A stretch of DNA of 64,000 nt. Source: Candidatus Melainabacteria bacterium (GTDB lineage: Bacteria; Cyanobacteriota; Vampirovibrionia; Obscuribacterales; Obscuribacteraceae). The notes under the pieces were generated by a model, which worked only from the letters and a program-made list of their open reading frames with translations, was not told the DNA's origin and searched no databases. The stretch lies in NCBI GenBank assembly GCA_016716405.1, contig JADJWK010000003.1:806001-870000 (forward strand). The letters are read 5' to 3'. Both the position numbers and the translations under genes were made by a program. Below are positions 38,637 to 48,600 of this stretch, piece by piece. Within the stretch, counting starts at the first letter, position 1. Every line of letters starts with the position of its first letter.

Positions 38637-39085
38637 TTCTTGTCCACCACCTTCTTCATCGATTCGGCGAGCTCGCGCTCATCGCTCTCGACGTGGCGGG
38701 CCATTCTTTGCTTGGCTCTAGTGGCTGCCACCTCGAATGCCTTGCGAGCATTCTCGTCATCAGGCAGCGACATCCAGCTCAGCTCATAGAGCGTTCCGAT
38801 CGCTCGTCCCTGGCGGGCTAGCATCTTGCAGATTCTATCGACACCGCCATTGATTGCTTTGACGAGTCCGTCGGTGGCGTATCTGATTGCTTGTGCTGTT
38901 TCGTTGTCTCTTGTCTTTTCTCCTATTTTTTCTTGATTGTCTAGATACCATCGAATTGCTTCTCTGGCGACTTCGGTTGTTGTCAGCTTCTTTGCCTTGG
39001 CAAACTGAGCAAGTCGCTCTCTGTCTTCGGCGACCAAACCGATGTAAATCTGATGAAACTTTCTGGGTGATGGCATTCTTGTCAC
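38633..39085 (-). CDS. MobC-like relaxosome accessory protein
   Basis: 150 residues. The N-terminus (KFHQIYIGLVAEDRERLAQF, KKLTTTEVAREAIRWYLDN) is a ribbon-helix-helix pattern for binding the transfer origin. A helical C-terminus follows. The start is a GTG at 39085 behind GAGG, or ATG 39076. It is the first gene of the MobC-relaxase-coupling-protein run, and the inverted repeats of the probable oriT lie 137-167 bp upstream. Confidence 0.8.
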   Translation of the reverse strand: MTRMPSPRKFHQIYIGLVAEDRERLAQFAKAKKLTTTEVAREAIRWYLDNQEKIGEKTRDNETAQAIRYATDGLVKAINGGVDRICKMLARQGRAIGTLYELSWMSLPDDENARKAFEVAATRAKQRMARHVESDERELAESMKKVVDKK

Positions 39086-39221
39086 TCATCCTCTAAGTTG
39101 CCGCCTCATGCGGGTGTACGGGACTTGACGCAGGGGCAAAACCAGGGAAGCGAGTTTCACTCAGACTCAAAAGCCCCTAGGGATCACCGTTTCGAGGTTT
39201 GACCTAGCGCTATGTATCTTG

Positions 39222-39252
39222 CATTACCGTACGGTCAAGCCTCCCGGTAATG
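39222..39252. other. Candidate transfer origin (oriT) with inverted repeat
   Basis: CATTACCG and CGGTAATG form a perfect 8-bp inverted repeat around 15 bases, the left arm overlapping the palindrome CCGTACGG. It lies in the ~290-bp gene-free gap directly upstream of mobC and the relaxase, the usual place for an oriT. No nick consensus could be confirmed by eye. Confidence 0.45.
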
Positions 39253-39379
39253 TCTCGCTTCGCTCGGATGATTGTTGCGAGTCGGTGCCTCCTCCTCGCG
39301 GCGCCACTGCGGGTAGTTACTATAGATTGATTTTGCTTTGCTTCGATTGTTGTTGGTGTAGCTGTTATTCTGTCTCTTT

Positions 39380-39652
39380 CTATCTGTCTCCCTGACTTTT
39401 AGAGGCATTTGCCAGGGTCTCAGCGAGGAGTTTGAATCCAGACATGAGAACATTAGCCGAGAGTCGAATTAGCGATATCAGAAGAGTGCTGAGCAGGCTC
39501 AGAAGAGTCGTTACTACCTGACCAGCTATGTCGAACACTAGCTTTAGAACAATGCTCGGATTTCCTCCGGTGATTCCAACCAGAATCATCAACATGAAGA
39601 TAAGCAGGAATATTTGCTCAATACCAATGAGCAGGGAATTTGGTGGTGACAT
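39380..39652 (-). CDS. Small two-helix membrane protein
   Basis: 90 residues from ATG 39652, which follows AAGGAGGTGA, the best ribosome site in the island. Two hydrophobic helices (IEQIFLLIFMLMILVGITGG and VVTTLLSLLSTLLISLIRLS) and a short polar tail. Strong translation signals and size resemble VirB2-like pilin or holin-size proteins, but no family is recognised and there is no signal peptide cleavage site. Confidence 0.65.
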   Translation of the reverse strand: MSPPNSLLIGIEQIFLLIFMLMILVGITGGNPSIVLKLVFDIAGQVVTTLLSLLSTLLISLIRLSANVLMSGFKLLAETLANASKSQGDR

Positions 39653-39915
39653 ATTCACCTCCTTTACCGGTGAGCTGTGAGGCAGCGAGAGCATGCGTTT
39701 AGCCAGGCTGCCTGCACGAGCTCACCAGGTGACTGATTGTTGTTGTCTATATTCGGGTTAGACAGGTTCGAAGCTGGGAACACCGGCCATGGTGCTTAGA
39801 TTTGAGATTGCGCCGCAGCCAGTTTGCCCAAGAGCCAGTCAGTCGAACATGGCCAACCCTATTTTCAGGGTGCAATCCCCGAGGGGATAATTACAGTTCT
39901 TGGGACTTGGTTTCC

Positions 39916-40137
39916 TTATGCGCTTCGAAGATTCTTAGCGATGAATTCGTCCAGATCGACTCTTCGGTATTTCACGAGTTTTCCGATCTTCACGTATGGA
40001 AGATCGTACCTTCTGGTGCACTTCCATACAGCTAGGGTCTGTTCAGCGACTCCTAGATAAGCAGCAGCTTCCCTGCGAGTGAGAAGCTCGGAGTGGACAT
40101 AGCCAGCTCCAAACGGAGTGTCATTCGCTTTTGACAT
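39916..40137 (-). CDS. AlpA/excisionase-type HTH protein
   Basis: 73 residues from ATG 40137. Nearly the whole protein is a MerR/Xis helix-turn-helix (ELLTRREAAAYLGVAEQTLA, VWKCTRRYDLPYVKIGKLVK). It is about four-fifths identical over 60 residues to the HTH of the integrase-linked protein at 27324-27884. It probably regulates the mobilization or replication genes around it, or serves as a second directionality factor. Confidence 0.85.
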   Translation of the reverse strand: MSKANDTPFGAGYVHSELLTRREAAAYLGVAEQTLAVWKCTRRYDLPYVKIGKLVKYRRVDLDEFIAKNLRSA

Positions 40138-40560
40138 TATCTGTTTTTTCCTTGTTATTTGGTCTGATGCGTTGCCGGCCGCTTTCCAGGCGCCGGTCAA
40201 CTTGACTCAGAGCGAAATTTGATTTTTGAAAAGCTGTCGTTGGTGATGACAGCCAAAAGCAGGAAGAAAGGATCAGTTACTGATCATTTGCGATGGTAGC
40301 TCGCGCATCTGCCGCAAGCACGACCATTGCTAGTCGACGATACTAGTATATCGATGTTCCCGGTCTTGGTGTAATGGTAAATCGCATGGTTTGACAACCG
40401 GGTAAACCCTAGTATCTGAGCCGGCTGTGAATGTTCAGTAAAAGTGAGTAAAAGTCATCGATAGTCAGAAACAGTCTAGGCCCATTTACCGCTTCCTTGA
40501 GAGCATGAAAAGGGCCTGCCAGATTGCTCCGGCAGGCCTGAATGCCAACTTGCAATAGAC
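40138..40560. other. Gene-free stretch with a tRNA-like D-arm motif
   Basis: No gene is visible. At about 40365-40430 GGTGTAATGGTAA and a GGTT-TGAC-AACC hairpin look like parts of a tRNA, but no T-arm follows. Near the end lies the RadC terminator (40507-40538). Confidence 0.4.
40507..40538 (-). terminator. Intrinsic terminator after radC
   Basis: On the minus strand GGCCTGCC and GGCAGGCC form an 8-bp GC-rich stem with a 10-base loop, followed by CTTTTC. It lies 22 bp after the RadC stop codon. Confidence 0.75.
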
Positions 40561-41028
40561 TCAAGTCCAGAGATAACCGTGGGTTTCCCGCAGGCTGCGA
40601 AGATCACCAGCAGTGACAATCACATGATCGAGAAGAGGAACGCCGATGAGCTCGCCTGCAGCGATCAGCTTCTCGGTCGTCTCCAAGTCCTCAGAGCTGG
40701 GCGTGATCGATCCTGCCGGATGATTGTGAGCGACAATCAGAGCATGCGAGTTCGAGAGCAGGGCCGCCTTGAACACTTCGCGGGGATGCACAAGACTGGC
40801 GCTGATGGTCCCATGAGAAACGATGTGGAATCCGGTGACCTGGTTCTTCGCGTCCAGATGGAAGGCAACAAAATGCTCTTCTGAGTATAAGCGAAGTGGC
40901 TCCACAAATTTCTCGATGTCGCTCGGACAAGTCACGGACACCGGCTTCTTGCCAGGCTCTTTGATCAGTGCCAGCTTCAGCTCCGGGACGATGTATCTCA
41001 GCTGCTTCTTCAGTGCTCGTTGGATCAT
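40561..41028 (-). CDS. radC: RadC-like JAB-domain protein
   Basis: 155 residues of the RadC/DUF2466 family (MPN/JAB fold), common on plasmids and integrative elements. The metal motif is AHNHPAGSITPSSEDL, i.e. H-x-H-P then S and D of the JAMM pattern, preceded by the family strand EEHFVAFHLDAKNQVTG and HPREVFKAAL. It ends SLRETHGYLW as typical. It lacks the N-terminal HhH part of chromosomal RadC, as mobile-element versions do. GGAGG precedes the ATG. Its role is unclear despite the name; RadC proteins are not proven repair enzymes. Confidence 0.92.
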   Translation of the reverse strand: MIQRALKKQLRYIVPELKLALIKEPGKKPVSVTCPSDIEKFVEPLRLYSEEHFVAFHLDAKNQVTGFHIVSHGTISASLVHPREVFKAALLSNSHALIVAHNHPAGSITPSSEDLETTEKLIAAGELIGVPLLDHVIVTAGDLRSLRETHGYLWT

Positions 41029-41100
41029 GTTCTTATCCTCCGTTAAGCGCCTAGGGCTGCGCCGCGCACCCCCTGCCGCACTGCCCGGAAAGCGCGCACC

Positions 41101-41156
41101 GCGGATCCGCTGTCAATGCCTCCCGCGTAGCGGGACCGGAGGCTCGGGCATTGACA
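41101..41156. other. Nested palindromes, candidate single-strand initiation or origin site
   Basis: GCGGATCCGC (41101-41110) is a perfect palindrome. Next, TGTCAATGCC (41111-41120) pairs with GGCATTGACA (41147-41156), and inside them TCCCGC-GTA-GCGGGA (41121-41135) forms a second stem. Together they give a branched structure well beyond chance. Confidence 0.5.
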
Positions 41157-41496
41157 GTGGTCGGTCGCGCTTAGGCTTGGATGCCAGGGCAGGGGAGTAA
41201 GCAAGCAGCCTGATTGTTAGCCATGCCAGCAATAGTGGTGGCAGGCAGACAGGCAGGCGACCCTCTGAATTTTGTATCTCGGGGAGGAGGTGTGGAGGCT
41301 GGGTTGGGGTGGGGGGCGGCACCACCTGCAAAGCAGGCTACTTAATGTCGGATGGCACCCTAGCTGCAAGGGAACTCATCAGTCCAGTCACTCCAAATGC
41401 CGGCATCGGATCTCGTTATTGCTGCCGGGAGCTTCAGCGGGGCAGGCCGTCTCTGGCTCGAGGATCAACAGTGACGCCGGATAGAAATACTTACTA

Positions 41497-41537
41497 AAGA
41501 AGAAAAGAGGCAGGGACACATTAGATGCCCCTGCCTC
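41497..41537 (-). terminator. Intrinsic terminator after ssb
   Basis: Minus strand: GAGGCAGGG pairs with CCCTGCCTC (9 bp, 13-base loop) and is followed by TTTTCTTCTTT. It begins nine bases after the SSB stop. Confidence 0.8.
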
Positions 41538-41545
41538 AAAAGGAT

Positions 41546-41959
41546 CTAGTTCTTAGCGACAGCAAGCTTGGCCTTTCTCTTTGCTCCCTGAGAGCCATTA
41601 CCAGAAGACTGATCCTCATCTTCAGATGTCGGCTTCGGGCCACAGAGGTGGAAGGAGGAAAGCTTAATCACAGGCTTACTCATCTGCACTTTCTCTCCAT
41701 TGATCTTTTTCTGGTAGCTATTGATCCCTAGCCGGCCAACAACTACAAGCTCTCTGCCCTTGGTCACGGTCTGAAGAACTCTATCTCCAAGACCATTCCA
41801 GGCATCGACATCGAGCCATAGAGTCTTCTTCTCATCGGACTTCGAGGAATATTCCCTCACAGCCACAGAGAACTTCACTACTTTGTTGCCTGTATCTCCA
41901 AAGGAGACTGAATGTGGATTCTGACCGACATGTCCGACTATCGTGATCTGGTTGTTCAT
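41546..41959 (-). CDS. ssb: Single-stranded DNA-binding protein (mobile-element SSB)
   Basis: 137 residues from ATG 41959 behind GGAGG. An OB-fold of the SSB family: MNNQITIVGHVGQNP, VKFSVAVREYS, TLWLDVDAWNGLGDRVLQTV and KGRELVVVGRLGINSYQKK. The C-terminus lacks the usual acidic DDDIPF tip and instead ends in a basic tail (KRKAKLAVAKN). It may not recruit host repair proteins. SSBs of this type protect transferred single strands. Longer upstream readings are ignored because the ribosome site fixes the start. Confidence 0.92.
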   Translation of the reverse strand: MNNQITIVGHVGQNPHSVSFGDTGNKVVKFSVAVREYSSKSDEKKTLWLDVDAWNGLGDRVLQTVTKGRELVVVGRLGINSYQKKINGEKVQMSKPVIKLSSFHLCGPKPTSEDEDQSSGNGSQGAKRKAKLAVAKN

Positions 41960-42570
41960 GGTTTGAACCTCCGGTAAGTGTCTTAGTGCCCTTCTCACAA
42001 GCACAAGCGCCAGCCCGCAAAGCGGCTTTCCGACGCCCAATGGACGCGAAGCGCCCCGCAGGGGTTGCCATTGGAAGCGGCGGGAAGTTGTGCGATTGTC
42101 AAGCACGCGTGAGGCACTGCCGGGGGGATGAACGAATAGTCAGAGGTAGATTTGGTCATGTGGACTGGCTCGGAACAACTTATCGCTGTGCAACGAGAAG
42201 CGCTGTTGTCAAGGCGAGGGAAGCGTTGACTATTGAAGAACCATCGCCAGGCGATCACTCGATTCTGTTCGCAGTAGATAACTGGCGCCTAGATACTGGA
42301 ATCCGCACCCGTGCAAATCCGCCAATCAAGATTAAAAATAACCGTTGCTCCTGACCTGCAATTATTCTGCAGTCTGATCAGGTAACATTTTTGAAGAGCG
42401 ATAGACTCTCGCTCCTTGTCATTCTATTGGAATGATATTGGTGACCCAGTACCTACGTTAATGAGCTTCACTCAAAGCCTGAGCCTGAGAGGAAGAGAGA
42501 ACAGTGCGATCACCAAGGATGTCTGCCCTTAGACGTCATGACAACCATTCTTTTCGTAAGGAGGGCAAAC
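41960..42570. other. Gene-free control region between ssb and the helicase cluster
   Basis: No convincing gene. A 122-codon frame at 41986-42354 has no ribosome site and no protein-like pattern. The region holds the CTGCAA-ATTATT-type operator at 42356 and, beyond it, A/T-rich DNA suited to the promoter of the + strand cluster beginning at 42571. Confidence 0.5.
42356..42372. promoter_or_regulatory. WYL-type operator variant before the helicase cluster
   Basis: CTGCAATTATTCTGCAG matches the chromosomal sites at 21904 and 23727 at 14 of 17 positions, and the next bases (TCTG) also agree with the context at 21904. It lies about 200 bp before the first gene of the cluster. Regulation by a WYL protein is inferred. 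Confidence 0.45.
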
Positions 42571-44259
42571 ATGACGACTGAGGCGAAATCATCTTGGAAA
42601 ACCGCTACTTACGAAGATTGGAATAAATGGTTGATAGATCGCTACCTCAGTAACGAGCGCAACGGTTCTATTGTCTACCGCATACCAGCAAGTCCGGACG
42701 AATTGGCAGCTCTTGCTGCTTGTAACGAGAGTGAAGTCAAGCTAGTAACGTGTGCATTCATTGGTGCAGTAAAGCAAGTCCTACCACGCGGTAAGTCTCT
42801 CTGTGGCTTTTGTTTGGAGACGAATGGCTGGACTCCGGAGTCCACATCCTTACCACACTTTTTCGGCATTCTCTGGTTCACCTGTCTTCTCGCCTCTGGT
42901 TACCCGAGCGGTCAGGGAAATATACGAGAACGCTTCAGATCGATCATGGGCAAGATCGATAACTTTACCCATGGAGATGATCCTTACTGCCTATCCTGGC
43001 TCTGGGAGTTAATAGCAAGATGGAGTGCTCAACACCCTGACTATTCCGAACTCGTTCTGCCACCTGAAGACGATTTCTTGTCAATAATTGGACGATCATA
43101 TTTTCTCGCCTTCCCGAATCTCCGCGATCGGAAAGCACTAAAAAACGTCCTGATCGCACATAACCTCCTCGAGATTGAACCACCCATTCTAAGGGTTATG
43201 TCCGCACTACGGGAGAACTCGGACAAGTTTTCAATTGAATTTCATAGAGCCCTGGCACACTTCGACGAACATTTCTTGAAAGGTGGCAAGGATCCTGTCG
43301 ATAGCGCTTTTTGGCGGGTGATACGAGCAGAATCGCTGCATGGCCTTAGCGACTCCGAAGTGTCTGGCAAGAAACTTTCAAATCCATTTACGCTCCTGGC
43401 AGGTTGGGACGACGACGACATGCTCGCTCTTACGATTGCTACTACAGGTGAAATACCTATAGAAGAGACAGACTCGCTGCCTCTTCAGTTTTCCGTAAAT
43501 CAATACACTGGATACCTAAATCCTGCGACCTGCACGAATGAAGACCTGGTCGCCAGAGTTTTGAATCGTGAACTCCACTTGACAAACGGCCTCTCCTCTA
43601 TAATCTCCCAAGGGGTCCTGATTTTTCAAGAACATGTCAGTGGCGACTTTCTCTTGGCTCGAGGAGAGGAAGTCGACGGTAGCTCACTGGCTTTAGTGCG
43701 AGACGATCTGATTGATGGCTTCATTGAAACTTACGGAGGTACTGCTGCAGAGAGCCTGTATGAGGGGTGGTCCGAAGTGGACAAATGTACTGTCCAACAG
43801 CTTGCTGAGTTACCACCTTCTCTGAGCGAGGTTTCCCAGCTCGAACATACAACGCATGCTCCTCGCCCGCGAATAGTCGGAGGTATTCGTGTGGATGGGG
43901 CCTACCTCTGGCTACCACCAATTACACCAATGGTCCGTGCCAAAGGAGCATCCAAGGTTTCTGTCACTCAAGACGGAAAAGTTTGGACATTAGAACGTGA
44001 TGAAGGCGACGATTGGGCCCTTCCGAATGATCTGCCCATAACTCCACCCGCAGCCATAACCATTGAAGCTACTTTCAAAGTCCACTTCGAAGGAGCGGAA
44101 TTCACCCGACGTGCAACAGCTGTCTGCAAATTCGGTGAAGGTTCCTACGGGATCGATTATAAGCCTCCCGGCGCCGGTTCCTATTGGCTCGAGAATTTGC
44201 AAACCAGAACAGGTCACCCATTCTGGCGGAGATTTTGTGCCTCTGTCAATCGCTACTAG
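42571..44259 (+). CDS. First protein of the helicase-nuclease cluster, unknown function
   Basis: 562 residues from ATG 42571, which follows AAGGAGG with seven bases between. I do not recognise the family. The N-terminal half is helical (WNKWLIDRYLSNE, FFGILWFTCLLASGYPSGQG, WLWELIARWSAQHPDYSELV); the C-terminal ~130 residues look beta-rich (AYLWLPPITPMVRAKGASKV, ITIEATFKVHFEGAEFTRRA). No membrane segment or catalytic motif is visible. The end overlaps the next start. As the leading gene of a conserved-looking four-gene set it may be the sensor or assembly subunit. Confidence 0.7.
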   Translation: MTTEAKSSWKTATYEDWNKWLIDRYLSNERNGSIVYRIPASPDELAALAACNESEVKLVTCAFIGAVKQVLPRGKSLCGFCLETNGWTPESTSLPHFFGILWFTCLLASGYPSGQGNIRERFRSIMGKIDNFTHGDDPYCLSWLWELIARWSAQHPDYSELVLPPEDDFLSIIGRSYFLAFPNLRDRKALKNVLIAHNLLEIEPPILRVMSALRENSDKFSIEFHRALAHFDEHFLKGGKDPVDSAFWRVIRAESLHGLSDSEVSGKKLSNPFTLLAGWDDDDMLALTIATTGEIPIEETDSLPLQFSVNQYTGYLNPATCTNEDLVARVLNRELHLTNGLSSIISQGVLIFQEHVSGDFLLARGEEVDGSSLALVRDDLIDGFIETYGGTAAESLYEGWSEVDKCTVQQLAELPPSLSEVSQLEHTTHAPRPRIVGGIRVDGAYLWLPPITPMVRAKGASKVSVTQDGKVWTLERDEGDDWALPNDLPITPPAAITIEATFKVHFEGAEFTRRATAVCKFGEGSYGIDYKPPGAGSYWLENLQTRTGHPFWRRFCASVNRY

Positions 44260-45666
44260 CACTGCAACTGAGTCAGCCGATCTCTTGATGGATGATCCCA
44301 GTTTGAGATACTTGGGTCCAGGTGTTGGAGAAATGTCCAGCGAACCGAGGAACAACTTCGACTGGATCGCAATAGGTAAAATCAAGACTCCAAGGGATTT
44401 AGTCTTCATCGGTGACATAGAGGCGCCTACACTTCCAGATTCCGGACGGTCACCGAATAGCCGCGATCGCAGATACTGGAAGAAGGCTTTTACATCGCCA
44501 GCCAGAGTTTCTCTCTTGCTGAATGATAAGTATTTACCACTCGATGAAGAACCAAGACTGCAGGAAATCTACACTTCCTATAAGCGCCGTTGTTTTGCGC
44601 AGGAATCGGCGACTAAAACCACTAGAAGCTGCGAATCATCTCGCATAGACGCAATCGTGGAAAGAGAGGAAAAGAAAGTAGAGCCCATAAAGAGCGTGAT
44701 GATGGTTCTAAACGCGCTATCGGCTCTCAGCCAGAGCAAGCGCGGAATACCATTGAAAGAGTTCCAGGATATCATTGGAAAAACTCTTAAAACAAGCGAC
44801 TTTCACGCCCGAGAGCACCTCATCCGAGGATGGTCGGAGTCTGGCGTAATCGATTTACTTCGCAGACAGGATAGAAGCCAGACCATCGTAGTCCCGAGAA
44901 AGCCAAGATTCATTCTAGTAAGAAAGGGACCGACTGTCGACGCTACTCTCGTTGGCCTTGCCACCACCAATGTAGTTTCTGCCATTGAGTCGGTTTCGAA
45001 TCGAATTAGTTTCTCGAAAATCTCCGCCCCTTCCGAATACCAACCGTACTTACTCAGAATTGAAAACACCCGTCCTGATGAGGTACAGAGTTTGTCGGAG
45101 CGTATTGGTCTTCCGCCACCTGAATGGCTCTATTACCAATCAGAGAAGAAACGCCCAAGTACTTGTTTACTGAATCATCATCGTCTTCGATGGAACATAG
45201 AGCTCCAGATCCTTCCTATGAATTTGCTGGTCGTTGGAGCTGGGAAAAGACAGGCTTCTACTACAAGGAACCACCACATCCGGATGAAATCGTTACGGTA
45301 GAACGTCGAAGACACAAGGATAGATGCTCTATCTATGTAATTCTTATCGATGGAGAAGCGATGCTTTGGTGTTACATAAGAAGTTGGGCATTGCTTCGAG
45401 CAGCCGATCTACGTGAAACACCACCATTTTTTCTCACTTCTGACGGCTTCATTCGTACTGATGGAGCATCCCCAATGCATCTGCCTCTTCCGTTCGGGAG
45501 ACTATGCGCGGTGCTGGGAGCTAGTTTGCCTGGACCTCTACTAGACCAGAATGGTCGAGTCACATCATATGTTTATCCTTTCGGACGAAGAACCCAGAAG
45601 TTGCTCAGAAGAGTCATACCATCTACCTGGATAAAGAAAGAAAATGAGCTGGAGGAAAACGACTAA
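44237..45666 (+). pseudogene. Second protein of the helicase-nuclease cluster, frameshifted
   Basis: The start is probably the GTG at 44237 behind GGAG, overlapping the previous stop; ATG 44286 is an alternative. The frame runs with helical wHTH-like parts (VMMVLNALSALSQSKRGIPL, KEFQDIIGKTLKTSDFHARE) to PPEWLYYQSE near 45145. The adjacent frame then takes over (TPKYLFTESSSSS, DGEAMLWCYIRSWALLRAAD) and reaches the TAA at 45664. One base is missing near 45140-45155 (ATCAGAGAAGAAACG). The joined product is ~475 residues. The winged-helix-like middle may bind DNA. Family unknown. Confidence 0.65.
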
Positions 45667-48600
45667 ATGCAGGACCCAATAGGAAGCTTCGAACGAATTC
45701 GGGAACTATACATCAGCTACCTCGACACAGCATTCCGCATCAATGATCCGAGCGTGACCGCAGAACGGCAAGCTCTGCTTCGGGTTCCTGGAAACCTATG
45801 CACTGAACCGCTCATTGAACCTATTCCGAGGTACCAATCAGATCCTCGCTATCCGAGTTTCGATGAGATCCTTAGCGATGACGAACTATTGTCTGAATTT
45901 ACAGAGCAACAAAGACTAGCATTTGTCGAGCTCTTGTTGTCTGGATTGTTTCCTTCCCGGATTAGAACAGCCGCTCCAAGCGGACTCCCATCCAGATAAG
46001 GAATATTTTCACCATATAGACACCAGGTCGAGATGCTCAAACGAGGAGTACGACCTTCGACTCCAGCTGTAGTTACTTCGGGGACAGGTTCGGGCAAGAC
46101 AGAGGCTTTCCTGCTTCCCCTCCTAGCTTCATTGACCAAAGAGGCCAGTACATGGAGCAAACCTGATCAGGGCTATCTATCAGCTCGCTGGTGGCACGAT
46201 GAAAATGGCCGACCATACAGCCGAGTGGACCGAAATGGACAAACAAGAGTCAGCTTTTCAGCTATTCCTCAGAGGTTGCGGCCTTTGACGAACACTCCTC
46301 TGAATTCGCCTTTCAGGCGACACAGAGAAGGAGAAAGGCGCACTGCTGCCGTCAGAGCCATCTTGCTCTATCCCATGAATGCCTTGGTCGAAGACCAATT
46401 GGTTCGATTGAGAAAAGCGCTAGACTCGCGAGAAGCTCGCGAAGCGATGGACCGACACTTTAACGGAAATAGGATTTTCTTCGGCCGGTACATTGGGAAC
46501 ACTCCCGTAACGAACCATCACATTCATCCCGGCTTCCAGCCCCTGTTAGATGCACCAAGAGACAACCTCTCCGGAAGTATCCGCTTTGCCGCTGGTTACG
46601 ATCTGGAAGATCATGACACGGAAGAAGACGCACTGCAGGCGGTGCGCGAGCCGAGCTCAAGAGAAGGCAGAGAAGCTTGACAGAGCTTTTCGAAAGTCAG
46701 GTACAAATTGAACGTGGTCAGATTCAAGCTCGCCTCCATAGTCTTGACCAGGATGCTGCTAATGAATTGTCTTCACGGCTTTCCACTTCCGAGCTGCCGG
46801 TCAGTCACGACGAATTTCTCCAAGTAGCTCGCTCAGCCGGAAAACGAAGCAAGGATGGTCTAGTCAGGGACTATCAAAGATATGTCGGGCGTCCACCTTC
46901 AAATGAGGAGCACAGAGAGATAAATCGATTAGTGTTGACCGAGAACGACGCTGATTTCGCACCATCCGCTTGGACCAGCGATGATTCTCCCTTCATATTC
47001 CCCTCGGTTGACGGAGACGAAATGACGAACAGATGGGACATGCAAGCGGATCCGCCAGACATACTCATTACTAACGTGAGCATGCTCAGTGCGATGCTTA
47101 ACAGAGAGGTCGAAGAGCCGATATTTGCGAAGACTCGCGAATGGTTGGCGAAAGATCCCGACTCGTATTTCTACCTCATCCTCGATGAACTGCACCTTCA
47201 ACGTGGTGCAGCAGGTACGGAGGTCTCGTATCTCATACGTCTGCTGTTTCAGAGACTCGGACTGACCACCAGTGATGAACAACAGAGAAAGATACGAATC
47301 CTTGCATCGAGCGCATCTCTACCGGCGACGCCGGAGGAAGAAGCGGAAAAAAGTGCAAAGTATCTATGGGATATGTTCGGCTCATATGGTCTGACCCCCG
47401 GACTATCCGAAGAGTCTGCAAAGGATGTGTGGCTACGTTCTATCGTTCCAGGCAATGAACAAAAGCCGAAGTATAGCGATGCTCCGCAGCAGCTGGACGC
47501 TAATCCATTCCTGAATCTCTTGGAGCTTCACACTCCAACTCAAGCTCTTGACTCCGAGTTTCCGAGAGCACGGCCGCTATTCGCAATTCCGCCGGACAAT
47601 ACGGATGACCTGCGCATGGCTTGGAATGCGGTTGCCGATGCACTTGCTATCAAACCGGCTCCTTTGCCAGACAGAATTGAGATGAGTATTCAAGAATGTG
47701 CCGATCGTCTTGCATGGGCATGCAGAGAGAAAGACTCGGATTCGGACTTCAGCCGTTCGAGGGCTATTCCTGTCTCAGAACTAGCTGGCAAGCTCTTCAA
47801 GAACAAGGCTCCAGATTGGCAGTATAGCGAAATGTTGGAATCTGTCCGCGGCTTGCTGTTCGTAAGAGGTTGCGGAGATGGACTAAGGAGATTCCTGAAG
47901 AAGTCTCTAAATCCTGCCTCCTTCAGAGTCCATACATTCTTTAGGAGCATTGAAGGATTGTATGCACCCGCAGTTCGAGGTGCAGGTTCGCTTCCATACA
48001 TTTGTGACCGAACTGCTGAAGTCGGAGTACTCTCAATCGAGCATTCTTCCCATGTTGAAGTCGAGACACCAAGCGGTCAGCGCAAGCTGCGAAATTTCGA
48101 ATTATCCTATTGCGAGTGTTGTGGAGAACTCTTCATGGGTGGTATGAGAGCACCAGGAGGAAGGCAATATCTAGCCGAATTGCTACCACAGGAACCAAAC
48201 CTGGAGGGTTTACCAGATCAGTCAATTTCGCAGAGATTCGAGGATTTGTCTTGGGAGCAATATGGTTTATTCTGGCCTGGGCCTTGGACACTTCAAAACT
48301 TGAATGACACTACGGATGATGATGATCGAGGCGTCTGGCTGAGAGCTTACCTGGAACGAGATACAGGTGGAGTCCTGAGAGCAGATCGTGCGCCTGCGGA
48401 TACATCAGACCGCCTTCTACCTGGCTGGTACTACAATCGAAACGATACCAGACAGGATGCCCATGATCGCACTCGAACAGATCGCGGCACAAACGTTCCG
48501 TACGCTTGCCCTAAGTGCGGTACCTCCTATGTGGGTCGAAGCCCCGAATTCAGATTATCCCCAATCAGGAATTTTCGAGCGGGTTTCGCCAAGACCACTC

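Larger units (their letters stand above)
41029..41545. other. Gene-free structured stretch: palindromes and G-runs
   Basis: No gene is seen. It holds the nested palindromes at 41101-41156, a G-rich tract at 41281-41316 (GGGG, GGG, GGGG and GGGGGG runs) and, at its end, the SSB terminator. The density of secondary structure next to ssb and radC suggests a replication or transfer-associated site. Confidence 0.5.

Noticed and set aside
40365..40430. tRNA-like sequence (GGTGTAATGGTAA and a GGTT-TGAC-AACC hairpin)
   Set aside because: D-arm-like only; the anticodon stem gives a four-base loop, there is no T-arm and the acceptor pairing has mismatches.
41986..42354. 122-codon open frame upstream of the helicase cluster
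   Set aside because: No ribosome site, Arg/Ala-rich random composition, lies in the control region.
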